From contig DXZN01000038.1 in NCBI GenBank assembly GCA_019419645.1, positions 1-19,773 on the forward strand: a stretch of DNA of 19,773 nt. Direction: 5' to 3'. Shown piece after piece: positions 5,950 to 13,133 of this stretch. The stretch comes from Collinsella sp. (GTDB taxonomy: Bacteria; Actinomycetota; Coriobacteriia; Coriobacteriales; Coriobacteriaceae). A program made the position numbers and the translations under genes. The notes below the pieces were generated by a model. That model was not told the DNA's origin and searched no databases. It saw only the letters and a program-made list of their open reading frames with translations. Within the stretch, counting starts at the first letter, position 1. The number at the start of each line of letters is the position of its first letter.

Positions 5950-6954
5950 ATGTCCGACTATCAGGGAAAACGATTCAAGGCTTCTCAGATTCCCGATCCG
6001 TCGAAGCCGGGTGCTGCCCATGCGGCACAGCAGGGTCGGACATCCTCTCCTCAGCAGCCGCGAGCGGCGCGTCCTGTGACGCCGGCGACGCACCGACGCC
6101 AGGACGCGCCGGCGGCGTATCGCCCCTCGTCATATGGCGCGGCAAAGAAGCAGGCCCGGACGACGAGGCAACCGAGCGGCGCGCCGTCCAGCTACACCGA
6201 GCCGCCGCGTAAGAAGCGCCGCTCCATTATTCCCATTCTGCTCATCATCATCGGTATTGGCCTGATCGTTGCTGCGGCCGCTATCTTTATCAACGCGCAG
6301 ATTGGCTACAAGCAGGCGAGCGAGTCGTATCAAAAAATCGAAAAGCAATATGTGAGCGACAAGGACGCCAGTGGCGTGCCAATTATCGACTTCAATGCGC
6401 TTGCCCAGACAAATCCCGAGGTTGTGGGTTGGATTTACGCGCCCGGCACCAACATCAACTACCCCGTGGTGCAGACCAACAACAACTCCAAGTACCTCAA
6501 CACGCTGTTCGACGGCACCGCCAATGCGTCGGGTGCCATCTTCCTGGATAGCGACGACACCGCGCCGGGCATGGTGGATCAGCAGACCACGATTTACGGT
6601 CATCACATGAACGACGGTTCGATGTTCAACGTGATTTCGGATACGACCGATCAAGCGACGTTCGACAGCATGGACTACGTGTACTACATCACACGTGACG
6701 CGACGTATAAGCTGCGTCCGCTGGCGACCAAGGTGGTCGAGGACACGTATGCCAAGGCGCGCACGCCCAACTTTGAGGGCGATGACGGACTGAAGAATTA
6801 TCTGTCCGAGATGCTCGACGGTGCCTCTGCCGTGGCGAGCGATGCCACCGATCGTGCCGCTTCGGCAACCAAGGTCGTAACGCTTGTGACCTGCCGTTCG
6901 CTGTCATTTAGCAATACGCGCGCCGTCATGGTGCTCACGCCGGTCGAGGAATAA
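5950..6954 (+). CDS. srtB: Class B sortase (membrane-anchored cysteine transpeptidase)
   Basis: Predicted surface transpeptidase of 334 residues that cuts a sorting signal and links proteins to the cell wall or to pilins. Residues 1-90 are a Pro/Ala/Arg/Gln-rich, probably disordered cytoplasmic tail ending in a basic PPRKKRRS stop-transfer. Residues 93-116 are the single membrane anchor, so the catalytic part lies outside. The domain starts near VGWIYAPGTNINYPVVQ (159-175). Catalytic His218 is in IYGHHMNDGSMF, Cys315 in TLVTC and Arg324 in SNTRAVM. YGH-M-G-MF is typical of class B. AAGGAGAG precedes the ATG at 5950. No substrate with a sorting signal is in the window, so its target is unknown. 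The 90-residue tail is long for the family. Confidence 0.92.
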   Translation: MSDYQGKRFKASQIPDPSKPGAAHAAQQGRTSSPQQPRAARPVTPATHRRQDAPAAYRPSSYGAAKKQARTTRQPSGAPSSYTEPPRKKRRSIIPILLIIIGIGLIVAAAAIFINAQIGYKQASESYQKIEKQYVSDKDASGVPIIDFNALAQTNPEVVGWIYAPGTNINYPVVQTNNNSKYLNTLFDGTANASGAIFLDSDDTAPGMVDQQTTIYGHHMNDGSMFNVISDTTDQATFDSMDYVYYITRDATYKLRPLATKVVEDTYAKARTPNFEGDDGLKNYLSEMLDGASAVASDATDRAASATKVVTLVTCRSLSFSNTRAVMVLTPVEE

Positions 6955-7007
6955 AGTGTCCGGGCCCCGTCCCAAAAAGACTACCCTGGAAATCAAAAGG
7001 AGAAATG

Positions 7008-7424
7008 ATGCTTGAGAACGGCAAATCGATGCCTTCGGTTGATGCTTGGCTGCGCGAAGCCAAGGCCGATGTTTCGGCGGCTGATTGTGGGATGTACCTG
7101 ACACACAACGGCGTGGTGCGCGCGACGCCCAAGGCCGAAGTGCGCGGAGTCGAGACCGATGGCGTGGCGCCAGGCCACAAGGTGGGCGGCATGGTGTTTG
7201 GCTTCGATGCCGAAAAGGTGCAGGCCGCTATCGAGGCGACGCGCACGATGCCGGGTATCGGCTATGTGCGCATGTGGCTGGCGAGCGGCGAGCTTACCGT
7301 GGGCGACGACATCATGCTCGTGCTCATTGGCGGAGACATTCGCCCGCATGTGGTCGATGCGCTGCAGTCGCTCGTCGGCACCATCAAGAACGAGTGCGTG
7401 AGCGAGGTCGAGCGCGAGGCGTAA
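7008..7424 (+). CDS. MoaE-like protein (molybdopterin synthase large-subunit family), divergent
   Basis: 138 residues. The stretch from about 85 to 128 (GYVRMWLASGELTVGDDIMLVLIGGDIRPHVVDALQSLVGTIK) follows the MoaE pattern of a GEL-xx-GD strand-turn, an R in the next loop and a helix ending in LK. GVVRATPKAEVRG (35-47) may match the early MoaE G-VR loop. MoaE normally takes sulfur from MoaD to build molybdopterin. Lys127 aligns with the first catalytic-region lysine (K119 in E. coli), but the WKRE segment carrying K126 is replaced by VSEVE. Activity is therefore doubtful, and no moaD or other cofactor gene is near. Two adjacent ATGs exist; the second (7008) has the better distance from AGGAG (6998-7002). 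It lies 53 bases after the sortase gene. Confidence 0.65.
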   Translation: MLENGKSMPSVDAWLREAKADVSAADCGMYLTHNGVVRATPKAEVRGVETDGVAPGHKVGGMVFGFDAEKVQAAIEATRTMPGIGYVRMWLASGELTVGDDIMLVLIGGDIRPHVVDALQSLVGTIKNECVSEVEREA

Positions 7425-7457
7425 GGCCTCGTCGGCAATCCGAGTCTGTCTATAGCG

Positions 7458-7498
7458 AAAGCCCGCCGGCAGTTCATGTAGATCTGCCAGCGGGCTTT
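7458..7498. terminator. Bidirectional hairpin terminator between convergent genes
   Basis: AAAGCCCGC (7458-7466) pairs with GCGGGCTTT (7490-7498). An inner GGCAG/CTGCC stem offset by one unpaired base on each side extends it. It sits between the plus-strand MoaE-like gene and the minus-strand membrane protein gene. The A/T runs are short (three) on both strands, so strength is moderate. Confidence 0.7.
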
Positions 7499-7530
7499 GA
7501 TGTGTTGGAGCTATTTTGCTCTGGCGTTTG

Positions 7531-8760
7531 CTACACGCGTGTGGCGTCCTTGGGGCTCATGGTCATACTCTGAAAACGGTTCTCCATATATTCGTTATCG
7601 AAATGCTTGTCATAGAACTGTGCGACGGGAATATTTCGAACGGTTCCGTTGACGCGCTGATACCAATAGTCGAGCGATTGCAACGTCATGACGCCGTCGA
7701 TCAACATGACGGCGGTCAGGATGACGGTAGCAGAGTAGCGGCGTTTCCATGGAATCATATTGATGAGCTTAAGCAGGCGCGGTAGCAAGACCTTGATCCA
7801 GATGAGGCCACCCAGGCCCCACATGCAGGCAAACGGCGTGCATGTGCGTCCCCCGGTTAATACCGCGATGGGATCGGGCATGCCGAATAGCCTAATGTGT
7901 GAATAGCTCCACGACACCACGCCAAATGAGGTCTGCATAAACCAGCCTACAAACACCTCGAAAGCGCCGCCGATCAGGGCACTTACCAGGAAAATGATGA
8001 GAGGATTCTTTTTATAGAAGCGGTTGAGCGCCATGGTCATGAGCACCGCGCCAAATCCGTAGATGGGGCTAAAGGGGCCAAATAGCATACCGGCACGGTC
8101 CTGATAGACGCCGGGATCGACGACGACCATATGCCAGACTTCCTCGAGAATGAGACCTAACACGCTGCAGACGAAGAATACCCAGAACAGGTTGAAGTAG
8201 TTGAGCTTGATGTAGCCCTCGCCGGTTTCGTCGCGGCCGAGCATCCCCTCGGCGGCGGCATCGCGGTCGAGCATCTCTTGCAGACGGCGCTGCAGTTCGC
8301 GCTCCTGGCGTAGCGTGGGGTCGACGGTGGCCGACAGCGCAATGAGGATGACAAGCTGGACGGCGGGGCGCAGCAGGAAGGGTCCGATGCCCTGGAGCAT
8401 CACGTCAACTAAAAGCTCCACGACGGTAAATGCGATGAGGACGTAAGACAGGCGGGCGGCATTGCGCCGCTGGTCCTTGATGAGGTCCAGGCCAAAGACG
8501 ATCAAGATGATCGCGCTTGCCGCCGAGAGCATAATGCCGGCGACGATAAGGCCAACCGCGACCAGGGTGTTATCACCGAGCTTAGCGGCGACGTTGCCGT
8601 TAATGAGTGCGGTGATGACCTGCCACATAAAGACGGCGACTGACGGGAGCGTGCCCACGCCAGATAGGGTGCACAGGACTGCGTAGACCTTGATGATAAG
8701 GGGGATCTTCTTGGCCTCCGTGGTGCTGGGGACACTGGGGTCGAGTTGATTTCGATCCAT
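7531..8760 (-). CDS. Putative ABC-transporter type IV (CmpB-like) membrane protein
   Basis: Integral membrane protein of 409 residues. Hydrophobic helices lie around 21-52, 66-92, 103-122, 127-145, 189-210, 226-246, 253-274, 310-334 and 343-360. A charged coiled stretch (about 148-183, RQERELQRRLQEMLDRDAAAEG) sits between the two halves. The second half carries the conserved pattern of the poorly characterised ABC_trans_CmpB family: LFWVFFVCSVLGLILEEVWH (191-210), RAGMLFGPFSPIYGFGAVL (222-240) and GGAFEVFVGWFMQ (264-276). No ATPase partner is nearby, so a real transport role is unproven. The ATG at 8760 follows an AAAGG. It is convergent with the MoaE-like gene and divergent from purF. Confidence 0.75.
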   Translation of the reverse strand: MDRNQLDPSVPSTTEAKKIPLIIKVYAVLCTLSGVGTLPSVAVFMWQVITALINGNVAAKLGDNTLVAVGLIVAGIMLSAASAIILIVFGLDLIKDQRRNAARLSYVLIAFTVVELLVDVMLQGIGPFLLRPAVQLVILIALSATVDPTLRQERELQRRLQEMLDRDAAAEGMLGRDETGEGYIKLNYFNLFWVFFVCSVLGLILEEVWHMVVVDPGVYQDRAGMLFGPFSPIYGFGAVLMTMALNRFYKKNPLIIFLVSALIGGAFEVFVGWFMQTSFGVVSWSYSHIRLFGMPDPIAVLTGGRTCTPFACMWGLGGLIWIKVLLPRLLKLINMIPWKRRYSATVILTAVMLIDGVMTLQSLDYWYQRVNGTVRNIPVAQFYDKHFDNEYMENRFQSMTMSPKDATRV

Positions 8761-8776
8761 ACGCTACCTTTCTCGT

Positions 8777-8794
8777 CTTGTAGTAGCCTACAAG
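8777..8794. promoter_or_regulatory. Small perfect dyad in the leader of the membrane-protein gene
   Basis: CTTGTAG-TAGC-CTACAAG, a 7-bp perfect inverted repeat, lies 17 bases upstream of the minus-strand start codon. It could be an operator or a leader hairpin. No partner regulator is identified. Confidence 0.3.
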
Positions 8795-9009
8795 GATACG
8801 CCGACGACCAGCTAAAAGACAGGACGAACGTCCCAATTGCAACAATGTAGCCCCTAGCGCGGGCGAGACACGGCGCACGGGAAGTCTTCGAGGCCGTTGC
8901 CCCTGAGAGTGGACTACCCAATAAAATGTTTGGTCGCAAAACGGATAATAAGCTCGGTGGGCTTTTAAAAAGCGCTGCTCATGCGCGGGGGAGCGCGTCG
9001 CGCCGTGCG

Positions 9010-9015
9010 TATAAT
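9010..9015 (+). promoter_or_regulatory. Probable purF promoter -10 box
   Basis: A consensus TATAAT lies 42 bases upstream of the purF ATG, predicting a start near 9022 and a short leader. No good -35 is visible at the usual distance, so an activator or extended recognition may be needed. The remainder of 8795-9009 between the divergent genes holds no gene I can support, and I see no purine riboswitch. Confidence 0.5.
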
Positions 9016-9056
9016 AAGGCGGGTAACGCCAAAATACGAGGCTCTGAGGGGATGCC

Positions 9057-10727
9057 ATGTCTCAAGAAACCATCCGCGCGGCCGAGCGTGCCGCGGGACA
9101 GGTGAACGCCATGTCGACGTATGATCCGGACTCTGACCAGCTGCATGAGGAATGCGGCGTTTTTGGTGTCTGGGCGCCCGATCGCGACGTGGCTCGACTG
9201 ACGTACTTTGGCCTGCGTGCACTGCAGCATCGCGGCCAAGAATCGGCGGGAATCGCCGTTGGTGACGGCGGTACGGTTATGGTCCGCAAGGATCTGGGCC
9301 TGCTCGACCGCGTGTTCTCCAATGCCGACTTGTCGACGCTCTCCGGTCAGCTGGCCGTGGGTCATGTGCGCTACGGCACCGCCGGCGCCAAGAGCTGGGA
9401 AGCCTCTCAGCCGCACCTCTCTACCATCAATAGCGTCATTATCGCGCTCGCGCACAACGGCACCCTCGTCAACACCGACGAGCTGCGTCGCCAGCTGATC
9501 GAGCTGGGCGTACCGTTCCTCTCCAACTCGGATTCCGAGGTCGCGACCAAACTCATCGGCTACTTTACTCAGCGTACTGGCCATCTGCGCGAGGGCATTC
9601 GCAAGACCATGGAGCTCGTGCGCGGCGGCTACGCCATGACGCTCATCAACGAGCAGGCGCTCTACGCATTCCGCGATCCGCACGGCATTCGCCCGCTCGT
9701 GCTGGGCAAGCTGGTGGATGAGGGCCTGGACCAGGCCGATGCCGCATCCGTTTCGCAGCTGCCGTCGCAGGACGGCGCCGCGACGGTCGACGCCACCACC
9801 CATGTCACGCGCGCCGGCGGCTGGGTCGTTGCCTCCGAGACCTGCGCGCTCGATATCGTGGGCGCCGAGTACGTCCGCGACGTCCGTCCCGGTGAGATTT
9901 TGCGCATCAGCGCCGAGGGCCTTGTGTCCGAGCAGGGCGTGCCTGCCGCCGAAGAGCCTGCTAACTGCATTTTTGAGCAGGTCTACTTTGCTCGCCCCGA
10001 TTCCATCATGAACGGCACGAGCGTCTACGCCTGCCGTTATGACATGGGTCGTCAGCTGGCACATGAGGAGCCCGTCGAGGCCGACCTGGTCATCGGCGTG
10101 CCCGACTCCGGCCTGCCGCCCGCGGAGGGCTATTCGCACGAGAGTGGCATTCCCTTTGGCGAGGGCCTCATCAAGAACCGCTATGTGGGCCGTACGTTTA
10201 TCGAGCCTACGCAGGAGCTGCGCGCCATGGGCGTGCGCATGAAACTCAACCCGCTGCGCGACAACATCGAGGGCAAGCGCCTGGTCGTCATCGACGACTC
10301 CATCGTGCGCGGCACCACCATGGTGCAGCTCGTCAAGATGCTGCGCAACGCTGGCGCCAAGGAGATTCATATCCGCATCAACTCGCCCGAGGTCATCTGG
10401 CCGTGTTTCTACGGTATCGATACCGACGTGCAGTCGCAGCTTATCAGCGCCAACAAGACGGTCGACGAGATTTGCGAGTATATCGGCGCCGATTCGCTGG
10501 CCTTCCTTTCGGTCGAGGGCCTGCTGAAGGTCATGCCCAAGGGCGGCTACTGCGATGCGTGCTTTACCGGCCGCTACCCCGTGGCGATTCCCGAGAGCTT
10601 TGGCCGCGACAAGTTTATGGAGGGCTTTAAGCCCCGAAACCTGGATAAGCCGCTGCATTTTGACGACGACGCCGTGGTCGAGAAATACGACGACCGCAGC
10701 TGGGAAGAGGAACACGGCGAGGCCTAA
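9057..10727 (+). CDS. purF: Amidophosphoribosyltransferase (glutamine PRPP amidotransferase)
   Basis: First committed enzyme of purine synthesis: makes 5-phosphoribosylamine from PRPP and glutamine. The Ntn glutaminase nucleophile is Cys33 in EECGVFG, so a 32-residue propeptide would be removed. The N-terminal domain shows HVRYGT, AHNGTL and SDSE. The PRPP loop is LVVIDDSIVRGTT (409-421). Four cysteines at 304 (NCIFE), 450 (PCFYG), 499 and 502 (CDAC) match the [4Fe-4S] ligands of Bacillus-type PurF, an oxygen-sensitive form that fits an anaerobe. Between GKL (217-219) and WVVASETC (256) lies an extra Ala/Ser/Asp/Gln-rich insert of about 35 residues, part of why the protein is 556 rather than about 475-505 long. 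GAGGGG supports the start at 9057; Met19 is an alternative. Confidence 0.96.
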   Translation: MSQETIRAAERAAGQVNAMSTYDPDSDQLHEECGVFGVWAPDRDVARLTYFGLRALQHRGQESAGIAVGDGGTVMVRKDLGLLDRVFSNADLSTLSGQLAVGHVRYGTAGAKSWEASQPHLSTINSVIIALAHNGTLVNTDELRRQLIELGVPFLSNSDSEVATKLIGYFTQRTGHLREGIRKTMELVRGGYAMTLINEQALYAFRDPHGIRPLVLGKLVDEGLDQADAASVSQLPSQDGAATVDATTHVTRAGGWVVASETCALDIVGAEYVRDVRPGEILRISAEGLVSEQGVPAAEEPANCIFEQVYFARPDSIMNGTSVYACRYDMGRQLAHEEPVEADLVIGVPDSGLPPAEGYSHESGIPFGEGLIKNRYVGRTFIEPTQELRAMGVRMKLNPLRDNIEGKRLVVIDDSIVRGTTMVQLVKMLRNAGAKEIHIRINSPEVIWPCFYGIDTDVQSQLISANKTVDEICEYIGADSLAFLSVEGLLKVMPKGGYCDACFTGRYPVAIPESFGRDKFMEGFKPRNLDKPLHFDDDAVVEKYDDRSWEEEHGEA

Positions 10728-10770
10728 AACCTGCCAAAAAGGGACAGGTTCATTTTGGTAGGTTTTACCT
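10726..10770 (+). promoter_or_regulatory. Mutually exclusive hairpins between purF and purM
   Basis: AAAACCTGCCAAAA (10726-10739) can pair with TTTTGGTAGGTTTT (10753-10766) with one mismatch. Alternatively AACCTG (10728-10733) pairs with CAGGTT (10745-10750), and AGGT/ACCT (10760-10770) forms a small third hairpin. The first structure ends in TTTT and could act as a terminator overlapping the purF stop codon. The competing pairings suggest attenuation or processing, but an intergenic repeat is equally possible. The rest of the gap to 10883 shows nothing else clear. Confidence 0.4.
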
Positions 10771-10883
10771 GCTGTTTTGTTGATATGACGGCGCGTGCTG
10801 TTATGGCGCGCACCAAATCGAACGCATCTATGAGCACCGTTTGGCGTCTGCGCGGCAAACGGTAATGGGAGAGGAAGGCTCGG

Positions 10884-11987
10884 ATGAGCGACAGCAAGCA
10901 TGTGACGTACGAGGACGCCGGCGTCGATACCGCCGAGGGCGGCCGCGCCGTCGACGCGATTAAGCAGATGGTCAAGGACACTAACCGTTCCGAGGTTATC
11001 GGTGGCATCGGCGGCTTTGGCGGCCTGTTCTCGGCCGCCGCGCTCAAGGATATGGAAGACCCGATCCTGATTAGCGGTACCGACGGCGTGGGCACCAAGC
11101 TCGTGCTCGCCCAGATCATGGACCGTCACGAGACGGTGGGCCAGGACCTGGTCGCCATGTGCGTCAACGACATTCTGGCTTCGGGCGCCGAGCCGCTGTT
11201 CTTCCTGGATTACGTCGCCATTGGCCACATCGAGGCCGAGCACATGGCAAAGATCATCAAGGGTGTGGCCGACGGCTGCAAGCTCGCGGGCTGCGCGCTC
11301 GTGGGCGGCGAGATGGCCGAGCACCCGGGCGTCATGGCTCCGGCCGACTACGACCTTGCCGGCTTTACCGTGGGCGTCGTCGACCGTCCCAAGATGCTCG
11401 ACCCCGCAAACGTCCGCCCCGGCGACGTGATTCTGGGTCTGCCTTCTACCGGCGTGCACTCCAACGGCTACTCACTCGTGCGCAAGGTCATTGGCGTCGA
11501 CGGTATTAAGCCGGGCACGCCCGAGGCTGCCGCTAAGGCCGAAGAGCTGAGCCGTCCGCTCGAGGAGCTTGGCGGCGCCTCGCTTGCTGATGCCCTGCTC
11601 GCGCCCACGCGTATCTACGTCAAGCCGATTCTTGAGCTGCTGCGCGGCGGCGCCAACGTGCACGCCATCGCCCACATCACCGGCGGCGGCATCACCGAGA
11701 ACCTCAACCGCGCGCTCGCCGACGACGTCGATGCCGTGGTCACCCGCAGCGGCGCCGAGATGGGCTGGGATGTTCCGCCCGTCATTACTTACGTGTCGCG
11801 TCAGGCCGAGCTCGCGCCCAACGAGGCGTGCAAGACCTTCAACATGGGCGTCGGCCTGTGCCTGATCGTCGCCCCCGAGGACGAGGCTGCCGTGACCGAG
11901 GCTCTGGTCGCGCTGGGCGAGAAGCCGTTCCGCGTGGGCGAGTGCGTCGAGGGTTCCGGTAAGGTCGTGTACTCCGATGAGCGCTAG
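10884..11987 (+). CDS. purM: Phosphoribosylformylglycinamidine cyclo-ligase (AIR synthetase)
   Basis: ATP-dependent enzyme that closes the imidazole ring of FGAM to give AIR. The 367-residue length is slightly above the common 345-350. Signature segments are VIGGIGGFGGLFS (38-50), ISGTDGVGTKLVLA (63-76; DGVGTK nucleotide/substrate loop), CVNDILASGAEPLFFLDY (93-110), GGEMAEHPGVM (141-151) and HITGGGITENLNRAL. A GAGAGGAAGG precedes the ATG. The 156-base gap after purF is longer than expected inside a tight operon and contains competing hairpins. The end of the gene overlaps purN by 11 bases, so the two are translationally linked. Confidence 0.96.
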   Translation: MSDSKHVTYEDAGVDTAEGGRAVDAIKQMVKDTNRSEVIGGIGGFGGLFSAAALKDMEDPILISGTDGVGTKLVLAQIMDRHETVGQDLVAMCVNDILASGAEPLFFLDYVAIGHIEAEHMAKIIKGVADGCKLAGCALVGGEMAEHPGVMAPADYDLAGFTVGVVDRPKMLDPANVRPGDVILGLPSTGVHSNGYSLVRKVIGVDGIKPGTPEAAAKAEELSRPLEELGGASLADALLAPTRIYVKPILELLRGGANVHAIAHITGGGITENLNRALADDVDAVVTRSGAEMGWDVPPVITYVSRQAELAPNEACKTFNMGVGLCLIVAPEDEAAVTEALVALGEKPFRVGECVEGSGKVVYSDER

Positions 11988-12675
11988 CGAGCAGATGGCT
12001 GCTGCCGAGGGCCTGGGCTTTGTGCCCTACACCCGTCCGACCGGCACCGATACGGCCGAGCCGCTCAAGATCGGCGTGCTTATCAGCGGTTCGGGCACCA
12101 ACCTGCAGGCGCTGATCGACCTTATCTCCGCCGGCAAGCTCAACGCCTCGATTGAGCTTGTGGTGTCGAGCCGTCCTTCGGCCAAGGGCTTGCAGCGCGC
12201 CGAGCGTGCGGGTATCCAGACACTCACGCTGTCCAAGGATATCTATGCCGACCCCATCGCGGCTGACGAGATCATCGCGCATGAGCTGCTCGAGCGCGGC
12301 TGCGAGTACGTGGTGATGGCCGGCTATATGCGCATGGTGCACACGCCGCTGCTGGCGGCGTTCCCCAATCGCGTGGTCAACCTACACCCGGCGCTGCTGC
12401 CGAGCTTTACCGGTGCCCATGCGATTGACGATGCCTTTGCGCGCGGTGTCAAGGTGACCGGCGTGACCGTGCATTTTGCCAACGAGATCTACGACAACGG
12501 CCCCATCATCGCCCAGCGCACGCTGGCTGTCGAGGAAGGCTGGGATGTCGACACGCTCGAGGAGCACATCCACGCGATTGAGCACGTGCTGTATCCCGAG
12601 GTCGTGCAAATGCTCGCCGACGGTCGCGTTCACGTGCTGGACAGCGGCAAGGTCGCAATTGATGCGGCGCGTTAG
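11977..12675 (+). CDS. purN: Phosphoribosylglycinamide formyltransferase (folate-dependent)
   Basis: Transfers a formyl group from 10-formyltetrahydrofolate to GAR, giving FGAR. The Rossmann start KIGVLISGSGTNLQAL is at residues 31-46. The catalytic triad equivalent to E. coli N106/H108/D144 is Asn135, His137 (NLHPALLPSF) and Asp173 (DNGPIIAQ). At 232 residues it carries about 30 extra N-terminal residues compared with E. coli PurN (212). The start at 11977 lies inside purM. Met7 (11995) is a possible alternative start that would shorten but not remove the extension. A strong terminator follows 51 bases after the stop, closing the purF-purM-purN group. Confidence 0.95.
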   Translation: MSASEQMAAAEGLGFVPYTRPTGTDTAEPLKIGVLISGSGTNLQALIDLISAGKLNASIELVVSSRPSAKGLQRAERAGIQTLTLSKDIYADPIAADEIIAHELLERGCEYVVMAGYMRMVHTPLLAAFPNRVVNLHPALLPSFTGAHAIDDAFARGVKVTGVTVHFANEIYDNGPIIAQRTLAVEEGWDVDTLEEHIHAIEHVLYPEVVQMLADGRVHVLDSGKVAIDAAR

Positions 12676-12726
12676 GCGCGTGTAAACAGGTCACCTAGGT
12701 TTCTTTGTGACATAAGCAATCGAAAT

Positions 12727-12771
12727 AGCCGCTTGGGGCATATGGAACCACATGTGCCCCAAGCGGCTTTT
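12727..12771 (+). terminator. Strong Rho-independent terminator after purN
   Basis: AGCCGCTTGGGGCA (12727-12740) and TGCCCCAAGCGGCT (12755-12768) form a perfect 14-bp stem. One wobble and an ATG/CAT pairing extend it around a short loop. TTTA follows. The AAT before the stem gives some activity in the reverse direction. Confidence 0.88.
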
Positions 12772-12822
12772 ACCGTCTCTTCGATTTCGGGCTCCTGATA
12801 ACGTGACAGGTGGGACCGAAAA

Positions 12823-12978
12823 ATGGAGGGGGGGGTGGTTGGCTGCGAGCATGATATGGATATCAGCGGCGATTTCTCCATATCGGTAAATAAAAATGGC
12901 TTCAAGTTCAGTATCGGTTCGAACTTCGAGGTAGCAACCCTGTTCAACGATTTTCTTACACTGACACCCATGTCATGA
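12823..12978 (+). CDS. Possible small protein, 51 residues, with G8 tract at its start
   Basis: ATG at 12823 opens a 51-codon frame ending in TGA at 12976-12978. An AGGTGGG at 12808-12814 is a plausible ribosome binding site. The protein begins MEGGVVGCEHDMD and has an alternating polar/hydrophobic, strand-like middle (residues 13-39, including DISGDFSISVNKNGFKFSIG) that looks more protein-like than random translation. I do not recognise a family, and it could be a remnant of a larger gene. Codons 2-4 sit in an eight-G run (12828-12835), so slippage would switch the frame. It lies between the purN terminator and the zinc-ribbon pair. An overlapping minus-strand frame has less support because it runs through the terminator. 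Confidence 0.35.
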   Translation: MEGGVVGCEHDMDISGDFSISVNKNGFKFSIGSNFEVATLFNDFLTLTPMS

Positions 12979-13133
12979 GCAAGGATAACTAGCCGGTATA
13001 GAGTCGCTTGAGCGGGTATGCGTCTGTTCAAGTGACCCATCGATTTGTTTAAGAAATAGTTAAACTACGAAACAAGCGGCACGTGGGTAACTCACGACTC
13101 AGCGAGAGTAAAAGGAATAGGAGAAGAAGGTTC

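Larger units (their letters stand above)
12676..13133. other. Intergenic region between purN and the zinc-ribbon genes
   Basis: This 458-base stretch holds the purN terminator (12727-12771) and a candidate 51-codon gene (12823-12978). From 12979 to 13133 I see only an AT-rich leader with no clear promoter pair (a TAAACT at 13061 has no matching -35). Confidence 0.5.

Noticed and set aside
8761..9056. Purine riboswitch or PurR box upstream of purF
   Set aside because: I looked for a three-way-junction purine aptamer and for paired conserved boxes and saw neither; only a TATAAT and a small dyad near the other gene are supportable.
8979..11459. An 826-codon open frame on the minus strand, antisense to purF and purM
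   Set aside because: It runs exactly through two well-conserved purine genes in GC-rich DNA, where the reverse frame is often open because of codon bias. Its translation is rich in His, Arg, Ala and Val without domains, and it has no promoter or ribosome binding site I can see.
12672..13040. A 122-codon minus-strand frame downstream of purN
   Set aside because: It runs through the strong purN terminator hairpin and the G8 tract, has no ribosome binding site of note and gives a low-complexity, non-protein-like translation. The plus-strand 51-codon frame is better supported.
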